Assembly: GCF_009192995.1 (NCBI RefSeq)
Contig: NZ_SDID01000013.1
Span: 1-62,184, forward strand
Source of the DNA: Sulfurimonas indica
GTDB lineage: Bacteria; Campylobacterota; Campylobacteria; Campylobacterales; Sulfurimonadaceae
Length of the DNA stretch: 62,184 nucleotides
Direction of reading: 5' to 3'
Shown here: positions 35,696-45,018 of the stretch, piece after piece
Numbering within the stretch: position 1 is the stretch's first letter
How the letters are laid out: each line of letters opens with the position of its first letter
Program-made: the position numbers and the translations under genes
Notes under the pieces: model-generated
The model's input: only the letters and a program-made list of their open reading frames with translations
Database searches by the model: none
What the model was told of the DNA's origin: nothing

Positions 35696-38257
35696 CTAAT
35701 TTGATTTTAAAATTTTCTCTATAATCTCAAAAGAATTTTTTGAAAGTGACTGTGTAGAAACTACACGCATCAATTCTCGCTTCATTAATTTTTGGTTTTC
35801 TTTGTTCATTTTATCATATATTTTAAATGTTGAGCAGAGCCCAGAGGCCATTTGTGGGTTGATTTTATCAATCTCAATGATCTTATCTGCAACAAATTTA
35901 TATCCCTCTCCATCTTTTGCATGAAAATGTTTATGATTTCGAGCAAAGGTTCCTACTAAAGAACGTACAAGGTTTGGCACTTTATCATCATATACCTCAT
36001 CATTCTGCAGTGCTTTTACACGATGCAAAATATCATCACGCAATGAAGATGAAAGCAGAGCAAAGTATTTGTTCATCACAAGTGTGTTCTCTTTATACTT
36101 ATTGTAAAAATCTTTAAAAGATTCTTCAGCTAACGGTTCGTCAGTATGCTCTAACACATCAAGGGCCACCACTCTGTCTGTCATCGTAAGAGATTTATCA
36201 TACTGGGCTTTTGCAATGAGCGCTATCTCTTTACTCTCTAAAGCAGAAAGCAGTTTTAAGACTCTGTTTTTGATAGCACGCTTAGAAATACTTTTTGCGT
36301 CCAAAGAAGCACTTGTAGAGTGATTTTCGCGGTAGAGTTCTAAAAGCTTCTCTTTAAAAGTAAGTGCAAGCTCTTTTAATAGGTCCTCTTGTGCAGCATA
36401 AATTTTTTGACAATCAACAATCTCCTGTCGCTGCATTAATGTAGAGACTGATGGCAGTTCTAAAAGAAGTGCCTTATATGAAAGATCGATATCCAGATCA
36501 AGCAGATACCCAAAAGCTTCGATGTAAGCCTTATTGATATCATGACCTTCCATCATTGCTTCCAATGTTGCAACAGCAAAGTTTTGTGCTGCTTCATACT
36601 GCGTAAAACTGTTGGTATCATACTTCATTAAAAAAGCATAATCTATCTGTTCCTGTTCTACTATAATAGGTGCAGAAAAATCTCTATTAATGGAGAGTAC
36701 CGGTTTTGCATCAAAACCTTCAAAGGTAAATGTCTCTTGCTCTTTTGAGATGATAAGCATCTCCTCAAATGCCTCTGCGCCATCTTGATGAATCAATGCC
36801 ATCTTTAAAGGATAGTACATCGGTTCCTGCTTTGAGCCATCAACGTCATCAGGAATCTTCTGCGTGAGCTTTAAAGTATATCTACCATTTTCAAAATGCT
36901 CTTGAACGACAAGACGAGGTGTACCACTTTGGTGATACCAGAGTTTAAACTGCTCTAAATCAATCTCACCTGCTTTGCTCATTGCCCAGACAAAGTCACC
37001 TGTCGTTACTGCTTCACCTTCAAAACTTTTAAAGTACAGATCCATAGCCCCGCGGTACTTCTCTTCTCCTAGCAGTGTATACATCATACGAATGACCTCA
37101 GCACCTTTTTCATAGACGGTCGAAGTATAGAAGTTATTCATTGAGATGTATGATTTTGGCTGGATAGGATGACGTGTAGGCGATGCATCTTCAACAAACT
37201 GACGCTCACGCAATCCTTTTACATCTTCTATGCGTTGTACCTCACTTGAGTTCATATCTGCTGAGAAGCACTGGTCACGAAAGACGGTCAACCCCTCTTT
37301 AAGGGTGAGCTGAAACCAGTCACGACAGGTTATACGATTTCCTGTCCAGTTATGAAAATACTCATGGGCAATAACAGATTCAATACCCATAAAATTTGCA
37401 TCTGTTGCCGTATCGCTGTCTGCTAGAACATAGGCAGAGTTAAAGATATTGAGCCCTTTGTTCTCCATGGCCCCCATATTAAAACTGTCAACTGCTACTA
37501 TATTATAGATATCAAGATCATACTCTCTTCCATACTGTTCTTCATCCCAGAGCATAGCTTCTTTGAGTGAGCTCATTGCGTGAGAGCATTTGGACTCATT
37601 TCCTCTGTCTACATAAATGTTAAGAGCAACTTCTTTGCCGCTCATTGTTATAAAACTGTCACTTACCTCCCCCAAATCTCCGGCAACCAAAGCAAAAAGA
37701 TAGGAAGGCTTTGGATGTGGATCATGCCAGGTCACTCCATGACGACTGTCAAAGCTGTCATGGCACTGCAATCTGTTTCCATTACTCAGTAGTACTGGAT
37801 ACTTCTCTTTGTCAGCTATAACCGTTGTAGTAAAGAGACTCATAACATCAGGACGGTCAAGATAAGGCGTGATTCTTCGAAAACCTTCTGGTTCACACTG
37901 AGTACAAAAGATATCTCCTGATCTGTATAGACCTTCAAGCTCGGTATTTTTATGCGGATAGATTTTATTGATGATTTTGAGTTTAAAAGCTTCTGGTACA
38001 TTACTAATCGTTAATGATTCTGCATCAATGTTATAATGCTCACCTGAGAGTACCATACCATCGAGTTCAATCTCCAAAAGTTCCAACTCTTCAGTGTGAA
38101 GTCGTAAGTCAGTCACATTTTCAAGTTTTAAAAACTCCATAACATTGGTAACAATGGTCTCTTCTTCATAAAGCTCAAATGTTAGATTGACACTTTTAAT
38201 GGCAAAAGAGGGTTTTTTGTAATCTTTTAGATATATCGCTTTTGGTTGTTCACTCAT
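35696..38257 (-). CDS. pepN: Aminopeptidase N (M1 family)
   Basis: Zinc aminopeptidase of 853 residues that removes N-terminal residues from peptides in the cytosol. The GAMENKG exopeptidase motif is near 262; HEYFHNWTGN with the downstream E in KEGLTVFRD gives the HExxH-x18-E zinc site near 294-318. The C-terminal superhelix (about 560-853) completes the bacterial PepN form. Single gene, not coupled to sqr downstream. Confidence 0.96.
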   Translation of the reverse strand: MSEQPKAIYLKDYKKPSFAIKSVNLTFELYEEETIVTNVMEFLKLENVTDLRLHTEELELLEIELDGMVLSGEHYNIDAESLTISNVPEAFKLKIINKIYPHKNTELEGLYRSGDIFCTQCEPEGFRRITPYLDRPDVMSLFTTTVIADKEKYPVLLSNGNRLQCHDSFDSRHGVTWHDPHPKPSYLFALVAGDLGEVSDSFITMSGKEVALNIYVDRGNESKCSHAMSSLKEAMLWDEEQYGREYDLDIYNIVAVDSFNMGAMENKGLNIFNSAYVLADSDTATDANFMGIESVIAHEYFHNWTGNRITCRDWFQLTLKEGLTVFRDQCFSADMNSSEVQRIEDVKGLRERQFVEDASPTRHPIQPKSYISMNNFYTSTVYEKGAEVIRMMYTLLGEEKYRGAMDLYFKSFEGEAVTTGDFVWAMSKAGEIDLEQFKLWYHQSGTPRLVVQEHFENGRYTLKLTQKIPDDVDGSKQEPMYYPLKMALIHQDGAEAFEEMLIISKEQETFTFEGFDAKPVLSINRDFSAPIIVEQEQIDYAFLMKYDTNSFTQYEAAQNFAVATLEAMMEGHDINKAYIEAFGYLLDLDIDLSYKALLLELPSVSTLMQRQEIVDCQKIYAAQEDLLKELALTFKEKLLELYRENHSTSASLDAKSISKRAIKNRVLKLLSALESKEIALIAKAQYDKSLTMTDRVVALDVLEHTDEPLAEESFKDFYNKYKENTLVMNKYFALLSSSLRDDILHRVKALQNDEVYDDKVPNLVRSLVGTFARNHKHFHAKDGEGYKFVADKIIEIDKINPQMASGLCSTFKIYDKMNKENQKLMKRELMRVVSTQSLSKNSFEIIEKILKSN

Positions 38258-38276
38258 CTCTATTCTCTTTTTATTT

Positions 38277-39026
38277 TTAATTATAAAATTCTATCTTATC
38301 TTGCCATCCAAACTCATTAAAGAGTTTTTGAAACGTTGCATCTAATTTTGCTTTAAATATCAGATTTGCACCACTATAGGGATGTTGCAATTCAAGACTC
38401 ACGCAGTGAAGCAAAAGTCTATGTACTCCATATTCTGCACGTATAAATTTATTATGCTCCCCTCTTCCATACTTTGTATCACCAAGAATATGATGCGAAA
38501 TATGTTTCATATGACGGCGAAGCTGATGCTTTCTGCCCGTCTGTGGCAAAAGTTCTACTAAGGAATAACGTGTTTTTTCATAACGTCCTACCGGTCTGTC
38601 AATCTCGACAGTTTCCACTCTCTTATACTCTGTTATAGCATCTTGGGCACCTTTGTCTTTTTGTGCATCCTTATCGCTGATTTTATCAAGCTTCTCTTTA
38701 AGGGCATGCTCTATCAGACCTGACTCATCTGTATAGCCTCGAACGACTGCAATGTATTTTTTTCGTGTTGCATGCGCTTTAAACTGTTCATTGAGCAGTT
38801 TTGACGTATGAGAATCCAGTGCAAAAAGAAGAACCCCTGAAGTCGGTTTGTCTAATCTATGAACAGGATATACCCATGCACCTATCTGATCACGCAGCAT
38901 CTTCATCGCATAATAGATCTCATGCCTATCTATCATAGACTTGTGTACCAAAAGTCCACTTGGTTTATTGATAGCCACCAAATAGTCATCTTTATAAAGA
39001 ATCTCTAACTCATAATTTTCAAACAT
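38277..39026 (-). CDS. RluA-family pseudouridine synthase (TruC-like)
   Basis: A 249-residue pseudouridine synthase. The catalytic aspartate is D59 in HRLDKPTSG; VAINKPSGLLVHKS and the later TGRKHQLRRHMKHI and LLHC motifs are standard. No S4 domain precedes it, and the compact size and AWVYPVHRLDKPTSG resemble TruC, which modifies tRNA U65; an rRNA target cannot be excluded. Divergent from the cupin gene, only 27 bases apart, so the two promoters must overlap. Confidence 0.85.
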   Translation of the reverse strand: MFENYELEILYKDDYLVAINKPSGLLVHKSMIDRHEIYYAMKMLRDQIGAWVYPVHRLDKPTSGVLLFALDSHTSKLLNEQFKAHATRKKYIAVVRGYTDESGLIEHALKEKLDKISDKDAQKDKGAQDAITEYKRVETVEIDRPVGRYEKTRYSLVELLPQTGRKHQLRRHMKHISHHILGDTKYGRGEHNKFIRAEYGVHRLLLHCVSLELQHPYSGANLIFKAKLDATFQKLFNEFGWQDKIEFYN

Positions 39027-39053
39027 AGTGCAATAATATCATATAATACTGCT

Positions 39054-39371
39054 ATGCAAACATCAAATGTCTTTACAAATATTCCATCAGATTTATCACA
39101 AGAGGTTTTTGAGACACTGCTTGAAGCAGATGATATCCGTATAGAGCGTATCATCTCCTATGGTCATACATCACCAAAAGAGGGATGGTATGACCAGGAA
39201 GAGAATGAATGGGTCATCGTTTTAGAGGGGAGTGCTACTTTAGAGTTTATCGATAAAAAAGTAAACCTGAAAAAAGGCGATTTTATCAATATAAAAGCAC
39301 ATGAAAAGCATAAGGTAATCTGGACTGTAGAAAATAAAAAAACAGTTTGGCTTGCAATCTTTTATAAGTAA
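39054..39371 (+). CDS. Small cupin-domain protein
   Basis: A 105-residue single cupin. The two cupin motifs are visible around EWVIVLEGSATLEFIDK and GDFINIKAHEKHKVIW. The metal ligands are incomplete (H128-type pairs replaced: EENEW in place of HxHxxxxE), so binding and function are uncertain. Similar small cupins are common next to tRNA or sugar genes. Separated by 36 bases from the membrane protein downstream. Confidence 0.8.
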   Translation: MQTSNVFTNIPSDLSQEVFETLLEADDIRIERIISYGHTSPKEGWYDQEENEWVIVLEGSATLEFIDKKVNLKKGDFINIKAHEKHKVIWTVENKKTVWLAIFYK

Positions 39372-39407
39372 AAGTATAATAACTCAAAATTATTCAAGGT
39401 TACGCTA

Positions 39408-40124
39408 ATGCAAGACTATACTTTCTCTATATTTGGTGTCATTAAAGAGGCTTTTAGGCGAACAGATGGTGTTAAATGGACATTTATCGCTTCACTGCTT
39501 CTTTTTTTACTTATTCAGTTGACTATTGCTTTTACACTCCTGCTGATTATGCCTGAAGTTGAACAGTATCTGGACCTTCTTTTAAATGTACTTACACTGC
39601 CTATTGCTGTTGGAATTATCATTCTTGGTATCTCACGTGCACGACAAAAAGAGCTGGCTGTTAAACAGATATTTGACTATTTTGGACGCTATCCATATCT
39701 CTTGCTCGGTTATATTTTAGTAACGCTTTTTACAATTCTTGGATTTATCGCTCTTGTCATACCTGGTATCTACCTTGCAGTAGCATATACTTATACACTT
39801 CCCCTTATAGCAGATAAAAATATGAGTGTCTGGAATGCAATGGAGCTCTCACGTAAGACTGTTACAAAACAGTGGTTTCGCTTTTTTGGCCTTGGAATTG
39901 CCATATTTATCATCGTACTGCTTGGTGCAATTCCTATGGGTATCGGACTGATATGGAGTGTTCCAACGGCATATATCACTTACGGACTTCTTTACCATAG
40001 ACTTTTTGATGATGAAGAGATAGAGTATGATAACAATGATATAGAAGAAGAGACTATAGAAGAAGAAAAAACAGTAAGCACTTCACCTAAAGAACCTATG
40101 AAGATCTATCCACCAGAGAGTTGA
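39408..40124 (+). CDS. Integral membrane protein (DUF975/UPF0259-like)
   Basis: A 238-residue protein with about five or six membrane helices (25-48, 55-75, 95-125, 155-175, 180-200) and the family-like IPGIYLAVAYTYTLPLIADKNMSVWNAMELSRKTV segment in the middle. The last 35 residues are strongly acidic and threonine-rich. Function unknown. The stop abuts the convergent helicase gene with no gap. Confidence 0.65.
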   Translation: MQDYTFSIFGVIKEAFRRTDGVKWTFIASLLLFLLIQLTIAFTLLLIMPEVEQYLDLLLNVLTLPIAVGIIILGISRARQKELAVKQIFDYFGRYPYLLLGYILVTLFTILGFIALVIPGIYLAVAYTYTLPLIADKNMSVWNAMELSRKTVTKQWFRFFGLGIAIFIIVLLGAIPMGIGLIWSVPTAYITYGLLYHRLFDDEEIEYDNNDIEEETIEEEKTVSTSPKEPMKIYPPES

Positions 40125-41408
40125 TTATCCATCTCTCTTGGTTGTTTTTCTCTTTTTCTTGGCACTTTTTAAGAGTTTCGCCGTTACACGTTTAGGCTCT
40201 TTTTTATGTTTGACAAACTTCTTTGCCTCACGTTTATGCTCTGCTTTTAATTTGACTTCATCAACATCTTTACGACGAATATTCGGGTCTGGCTCGAAAC
40301 CTTCTACAACATCTTTCGGAATCTTTTGACCGATGAGCTTTTCAATCTCTTTGATATCATACTTCTCATAGATATCAATCAAACTAATAGCCTCACCTTC
40401 ACGCCCTGCACGCCCGGTACGCCCAACACGATGCACATAATCTTCAGAAATGGAAGGAAGTTCATAGTTAATGACATATGGTAACTCCTCAATATCAAGT
40501 CCACGTGAGGCAATATCTGTTGCAACGAGTACTCGAAATTTACCCTCTTTAAACTGTGTAAGCGTTTTTAAACGTTTTGCTTTTGTCTTATCTCCATGAA
40601 TCACACCGACTTTAAGCCCATCTTTTTTGAGTTCTTCTGCAAGCTCATCTGCACTTGCCTTTGTGCGTGTAAAGACAAGGACCTGAGGAAAGTTGCGTGA
40701 GCCTATAAGATATGCCAAAAGTTCTGCTTTTCTTGCAGTATCAACCTGATAGGCTATCTGATTGATTGTATCAACCGTCGTATTTTTCTTTGCAGTTTCA
40801 ATAAATGCAGGTTTTGTCAATATAAGTTTTGAAAGCTTTCTCACCTTATCTGAAAATGTTGCAGAAAAAAGGAGTGTCTGATGACGTTTTGGTAACAATG
40901 GATGAATCTTTCTAATATCTTTCGTAAAACCCATATCAAGCATTCTATCTGCTTCATCAAGTACAAAAATCTCTACATCACTTAAATTGAGTCCATTCTC
41001 AATATGTTCTAGCAGTCGTCCAGGCGTTGCTATAACTATTTCAGTACCATGTTTGAGACGTTTACGCTGTTTTTCCAAATCTTTTCCACCAACCAAAATA
41101 TCTGTTTTTATATCCATATATTTTGCATAAGCATTGATATCTTCATATATCTGAATAGAAAGCTCGCGTGTCGGAGAAAGAATGATTGCACGAATCCCTT
41201 TACTCTCTTGATGTTTACGAAGACGCTGTAAAATAGGAAGTGCAAAAGCAGCTGTTTTTCCCGTCCCAGTTTGTGCTGTAGCAAAAATATCTTTTTTCTG
41301 TAAAACTAAAGGAATTGCTCTTTGTTGAATCGTTGTCGGCCTTGTGTAAGCCAAATCTTCTATGGCATCAAGCAGAGGTTTAAAGACTCCTAGTTTTTCA
41401 AATGACAT
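40125..41408 (-). CDS. DEAD-box ATP-dependent RNA helicase (RhlE-like)
   Basis: A 427-residue RNA helicase, beginning MSFEKLGVF. The ATG at 41408 has AAGGG upstream; an in-frame start 14 codons earlier does not. Motifs in order: ATAQTGTGKTAAF (I), PTRELSIQ (Ia), VLDEADRMLD (II), FSATFS (III), DIASRGLDI (V) and HRVGRTGRAGREGEA (VI). The C-terminal tail is very basic (KRVTAKLLKSAKKKRKTTKRDG), typical of RhlE and useful for ribosome or mRNA remodelling. Confidence 0.93.
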   Translation of the reverse strand: MSFEKLGVFKPLLDAIEDLAYTRPTTIQQRAIPLVLQKKDIFATAQTGTGKTAAFALPILQRLRKHQESKGIRAIILSPTRELSIQIYEDINAYAKYMDIKTDILVGGKDLEKQRKRLKHGTEIVIATPGRLLEHIENGLNLSDVEIFVLDEADRMLDMGFTKDIRKIHPLLPKRHQTLLFSATFSDKVRKLSKLILTKPAFIETAKKNTTVDTINQIAYQVDTARKAELLAYLIGSRNFPQVLVFTRTKASADELAEELKKDGLKVGVIHGDKTKAKRLKTLTQFKEGKFRVLVATDIASRGLDIEELPYVINYELPSISEDYVHRVGRTGRAGREGEAISLIDIYEKYDIKEIEKLIGQKIPKDVVEGFEPDPNIRRKDVDEVKLKAEHKREAKKFVKHKKEPKRVTAKLLKSAKKKRKTTKRDG

Positions 41409-41515
41409 TTTTACCCTTATAAATATATTTATATAGCGGTATTTTAGCATATTAACTCAAAGATTACAGTTATAAATGTGATAATAAAATTTAATATAAG
41501 GATGTGATACTTTTG

Positions 41516-41524
41516 TGATATAAT
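41516..41524 (+). promoter_or_regulatory. Extended -10 promoter of the GGDEF-EAL gene
   Basis: TGATATAAT (TGn plus perfect -10), 34 bases before the ATG at 41559. Confidence 0.6.
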
Positions 41525-41558
41525 TCTCACAAAAATATAAGAAAATGACACGTAGACA

Positions 41559-43412
41559 ATGATGGCAACATATAAAAATTATTTAAATGACATTATACAA
41601 CTAGATAAGCTTCATCTCAACCCATATAAGCTTAAAGAGATCTCTGTTATTATAGTACCGATACTTATAGGTCCTATCAGTTTTTTATGGGCACTTATTT
41701 ATCTTATCTATGGTCAGTATACTGCTGCAACTATTCCTATGTTTTACAGTTTTATCTCTCTATTTAATCTGTGGCACTACAAAAAAACCAATAATCTTCT
41801 CGCTATTCAAAAAACACAGATGCTTCTTGTTCTTATCTTGCCTTTTTTATTGATGTGGGTTTTAGGCGGTTTTGCAAATAGCAGCTATATCATGGTCTGG
41901 GCATTTTTTGCTCCGATTGCCGCTATCATTCATGAAAAACGAGGAGAAGCAAAGTATTGGCTCTTTTCATTTTTAGCCTTGATGGGCTTTTCCGTTTTAA
42001 TCGATCCATGGCTTATCGCACATCATAAAGAGACTATGCCAAAGAGTGCGAAAGAGATCTTTTTCTTTTTAAATATCTCTGCATCACTGACGGGTATCTA
42101 CTATCTTCTCAAATTCTTTGTTTACAATAAGAACAGAAATATCACAACAAAGCTCAAAGAAAAGAACCAACAACTCCTAGAGTACACAAAAGAGCTGCGA
42201 ACCATGCTCTACACAGACTCTCTGACAGGACTTAAAAACAGAACGGCACTCTTAGAAGATAAGAACAAAAGAGACTCAATGGTACTTATCCTGCTCAATA
42301 TAGACAGATTTTCTCAAATCAATGACCTTTTTGGGGAAAAATTTGGAAATAGAGTACTCATCGCTTTTAGTCAACTGCTCAAGAACAATCTCAAAATACA
42401 TAAAAACTGTGAGGTATATCGCCTTAGCGGTGATGAGTTTGTCATTCTCTCTGGAGAGAGAGATGCAAAGATATTGACAAATAATATCGCTCAACTTGTC
42501 AATTATATCAATGAAAATCCTTTAGAGATTGAGGATCAAGAGATCGCACTCCATATTACAGTCGGAATCTCTACAGAAAGTACCGAACAACTGCTTCCTA
42601 CTGCGAATATGGCTCTCAAAGCTGCAAGACGCTCTAAAAAAAGTATTATCTTCTATACAGAGGAGATCTCCTTAAATGAAGAGTACGAAAACAACATTCG
42701 CTGGATAAAAGAGATAAAAGAGGCGATCAAAGAAGATAGAATTGTTCTGTTTTATCAGCCGATTATGGACAATGAGAGTAATGAAATATGTAAGTATGAA
42801 ACGCTGATACGGCTCATTGACCAAGAGGGGAACATCATTGCTCCAAATAAGTTTTTGGAGATTGCCAAAAAATCAAAGCTCTATAAACAACTGACAAGAA
42901 TTGTCATCCAAAAAAGTTTTGAAGCCTTTAAAGAGAATGACTTTGACTTCTCAATCAACCTTACAATTGATGACATTCTTGATAAGAAAATCACAACTAT
43001 GATAGAGAGAACTTTGCAAAACTATAATATCTCACACAGAGTTATCTTTGAGATCGTAGAGAGTGAGAGTATTGAGAATTTTGAGAAGGTAGAAGATTTT
43101 ATCAATATGGTCAAATCATACGGTTGTAAAATCGCTATCGATGATTTTGGTACAGGATATTCCAACTTTGAACATCTTATGAAACTTCAGGCTGACTTTA
43201 TCAAAATAGATGGCAGCATCATTAAAGAGATAGTCCATAACAAACGCTCAGAAATTATTACTTCTGTTATTGTTGCTTTTGCAAAAGAGATGCAGATAAA
43301 GACTATTGCAGAGTATGTAGAAAATGAAGATATTCACAATAAACTCATCAAACTTGGTGTTAATAAGTCTCAAGGCTATTTTTTCGACAAACCTCAGCCA
43401 AATTTACCATAA
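41559..43412 (+). CDS. GGDEF-EAL cyclic-di-GMP protein with membrane domain
   Basis: A 617-residue protein. About five or six membrane helices occupy residues 25-190, followed by a short coiled coil, GGDEF (about 215-370) and EAL (about 385-615). The GGDEF site reads SGDEF (about 291-295); the first glycine is lost, so it may be weak or regulatory. The EAL site is ETLIRL (about 413-418), with IDDFGTGYSNF and IKIDGSII intact, so phosphodiesterase activity is plausible. The sensor part has no recognised ligand. Confidence 0.9.
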   Translation: MMATYKNYLNDIIQLDKLHLNPYKLKEISVIIVPILIGPISFLWALIYLIYGQYTAATIPMFYSFISLFNLWHYKKTNNLLAIQKTQMLLVLILPFLLMWVLGGFANSSYIMVWAFFAPIAAIIHEKRGEAKYWLFSFLALMGFSVLIDPWLIAHHKETMPKSAKEIFFFLNISASLTGIYYLLKFFVYNKNRNITTKLKEKNQQLLEYTKELRTMLYTDSLTGLKNRTALLEDKNKRDSMVLILLNIDRFSQINDLFGEKFGNRVLIAFSQLLKNNLKIHKNCEVYRLSGDEFVILSGERDAKILTNNIAQLVNYINENPLEIEDQEIALHITVGISTESTEQLLPTANMALKAARRSKKSIIFYTEEISLNEEYENNIRWIKEIKEAIKEDRIVLFYQPIMDNESNEICKYETLIRLIDQEGNIIAPNKFLEIAKKSKLYKQLTRIVIQKSFEAFKENDFDFSINLTIDDILDKKITTMIERTLQNYNISHRVIFEIVESESIENFEKVEDFINMVKSYGCKIAIDDFGTGYSNFEHLMKLQADFIKIDGSIIKEIVHNKRSEIITSVIVAFAKEMQIKTIAEYVENEDIHNKLIKLGVNKSQGYFFDKPQPNLP

Positions 43413-43456
43413 AAGCGATATACTTTCGAAAATTAATTTGAAAAACAAGCTTTGGT

Positions 43457-43945
43457 ATGATACGAAAAACACTTAAAAAGACTTCCTCACATAAAAAACT
43501 CAGAGACTTTATCAAAAAATACAAAATTCCACCCGAATATCTCTCTACAAACAGAAAAATGATTACTCGAGGTGTCCTTATCGGTCTTTTTATAGCCTTT
43601 ATCCCTATGCCGATGCAGATGGCTGCCGTACTACTGTTTGTTCCGTTTGTAAAATTTAATGTTCCCATAGGGCTTGCTATGTGCTGGCTGAGTAATCCCA
43701 TCACAATGCCACCAATGTACTATATGGAATATCTTACAGGGTCTTTCTTCCTAGGCATACAACCAGAACCAGTCGAGATGACACTAAAGTGGTTTAAAGA
43801 CAATCTTGATGATATTTTTATTCCTCTTTATTTTGGAACTGCCATCTACTCTGTATTTGGTTCTATCAGTGCATACCTTGCTGTTAATTTTTTATGGAAA
43901 AAATCTGTTGAACGAGATAGAAAACGTCATAGAAAAGAGAGATAA
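43457..43945 (+). CDS. DUF2062 membrane protein
   Basis: A 162-residue protein with about three membrane helices and the family core STNRKMITRGVLIGLFIAFIPMPMQM, then SNPITMPPMYYMEYLTG. DUF2062 members are often fused or next to glycosyltransferases and may act in envelope assembly. It ends immediately before the convergent DUF1294 gene. Confidence 0.82.
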   Translation: MIRKTLKKTSSHKKLRDFIKKYKIPPEYLSTNRKMITRGVLIGLFIAFIPMPMQMAAVLLFVPFVKFNVPIGLAMCWLSNPITMPPMYYMEYLTGSFFLGIQPEPVEMTLKWFKDNLDDIFIPLYFGTAIYSVFGSISAYLAVNFLWKKSVERDRKRHRKER

Positions 43946-44242
43946 CTAACGCAAAAAGTTAATCACATCTATCTGCGTGAAGTAGTATGCAATAGCTACT
44001 ATCCATAAAAGTAAAATCACGATATGCTTAATAAGAAAACTGCTTTTTGCAATTTTATGATGAAAGAGTGCCATAGCAAGTGATGCACCCAAAAATCCGC
44101 CTATAATGGAAAAGGTATGTAACTCTTTTTCAGAAACTCTGCGTTTTTTCCCATAACGGGAGATAAATTTATCATAACTATAGATCAAAAATGTAAGCAG
44201 ATTGATAAAAAGAAAGTAAAAGAGAATAACACGCTGCATCAA
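43946..44242 (-). CDS. DUF1294 membrane protein
   Basis: A 98-residue protein with three membrane helices (about 5-21, 45-60, 70-90) and the DUF1294 core YDKFISRYGKKRRVSEKELHTFSIIGGFLGAS. Function unknown. Its start overlaps the stop of lgt by four bases, so it is translated with lgt. Confidence 0.82.
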   Translation of the reverse strand: MMQRVILFYFLFINLLTFLIYSYDKFISRYGKKRRVSEKELHTFSIIGGFLGASLAMALFHHKIAKSSFLIKHIVILLLWIVAIAYYFTQIDVINFLR

Positions 44243-45018
44243 ATGCGTTTTCTCAAAGAGTAAAAGATAAGAAAAACACCTGCAAGTAAAAAAGGAATAC
44301 TCAGCAGCTGCCCCGTTGTCAAATCAATCCCAAGCGTATAATCAGCCTGTCTTACTTTGACAAACTCCACAAGAAAGCGTACTGTAAATATAAGCACTAA
44401 AAAGAGTCCAAAGATAAAGCCGGGACGCAGAGTTTTATACGATTTTTTATAGACAAAGAGTAAAATAAAAAAGATTGCAAGATAGGAAAATGCCTCATAG
44501 AGCTGTGCAGGATGGCGCGGCAACATATCTACGCGCTCAAAAATTACGGCCCACGGCACATCTGTCGGTTTTCCCAAAATCTCAGAGTTCATAAAATTAC
44601 CCATACGAACAAAAAAACCAAAAAGTGCTGTTGGAATTACAAGCCGGTCAATCAGCCACATAAAATCTATCTTATACTTCTTAGCGCCAAGATAGAGGGT
44701 CAAAAGCACTCCCGCCCCTCCTCCGTGAGAAGCCAAACCGCCTTCCCAGACAGCAAAAATCTTAAGCGGATGCGCAAGATAATAATCAGGGTCATAAAAC
44801 AAGCAATGCCCAAGCCTCGCCCCGACAACGATTCCGATAATGGCATAGACAAAAAGCGGCTCTATGGTATTTTCATCTTTACCCTCAAGGCGATATACCC
44901 GTTTCATAAACTCCAAACCGCTTAAAATCGCAGCAGCAAATAAAATTCCATACCAAAAGACATGAACAGAGCCAAAAGAGAGCGCTACCGGATTGGCATT
45001 CCATACAAAATAGTGCAT
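44239..45018 (-). CDS. lgt: Prolipoprotein diacylglyceryl transferase
   Basis: Inner-membrane enzyme that transfers diacylglycerol from phosphatidylglycerol to the lipobox cysteine of prolipoproteins. It has 259 residues, with GARLGHCLFYDPDYY and EGGLASHGG (about 92-103) and the GNFMNSEILGKPTDVPWA loop (about 143-158) holding the essential residues. Seven membrane helices are expected. It starts one base before the end of the Fe-S oxidoreductase gene upstream, the two forming one transcript with DUF1294. Confidence 0.96.
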   Translation of the reverse strand: MHYFVWNANPVALSFGSVHVFWYGILFAAAILSGLEFMKRVYRLEGKDENTIEPLFVYAIIGIVVGARLGHCLFYDPDYYLAHPLKIFAVWEGGLASHGGGAGVLLTLYLGAKKYKIDFMWLIDRLVIPTALFGFFVRMGNFMNSEILGKPTDVPWAVIFERVDMLPRHPAQLYEAFSYLAIFFILLFVYKKSYKTLRPGFIFGLFLVLIFTVRFLVEFVKVRQADYTLGIDLTTGQLLSIPFLLAGVFLIFYSLRKRI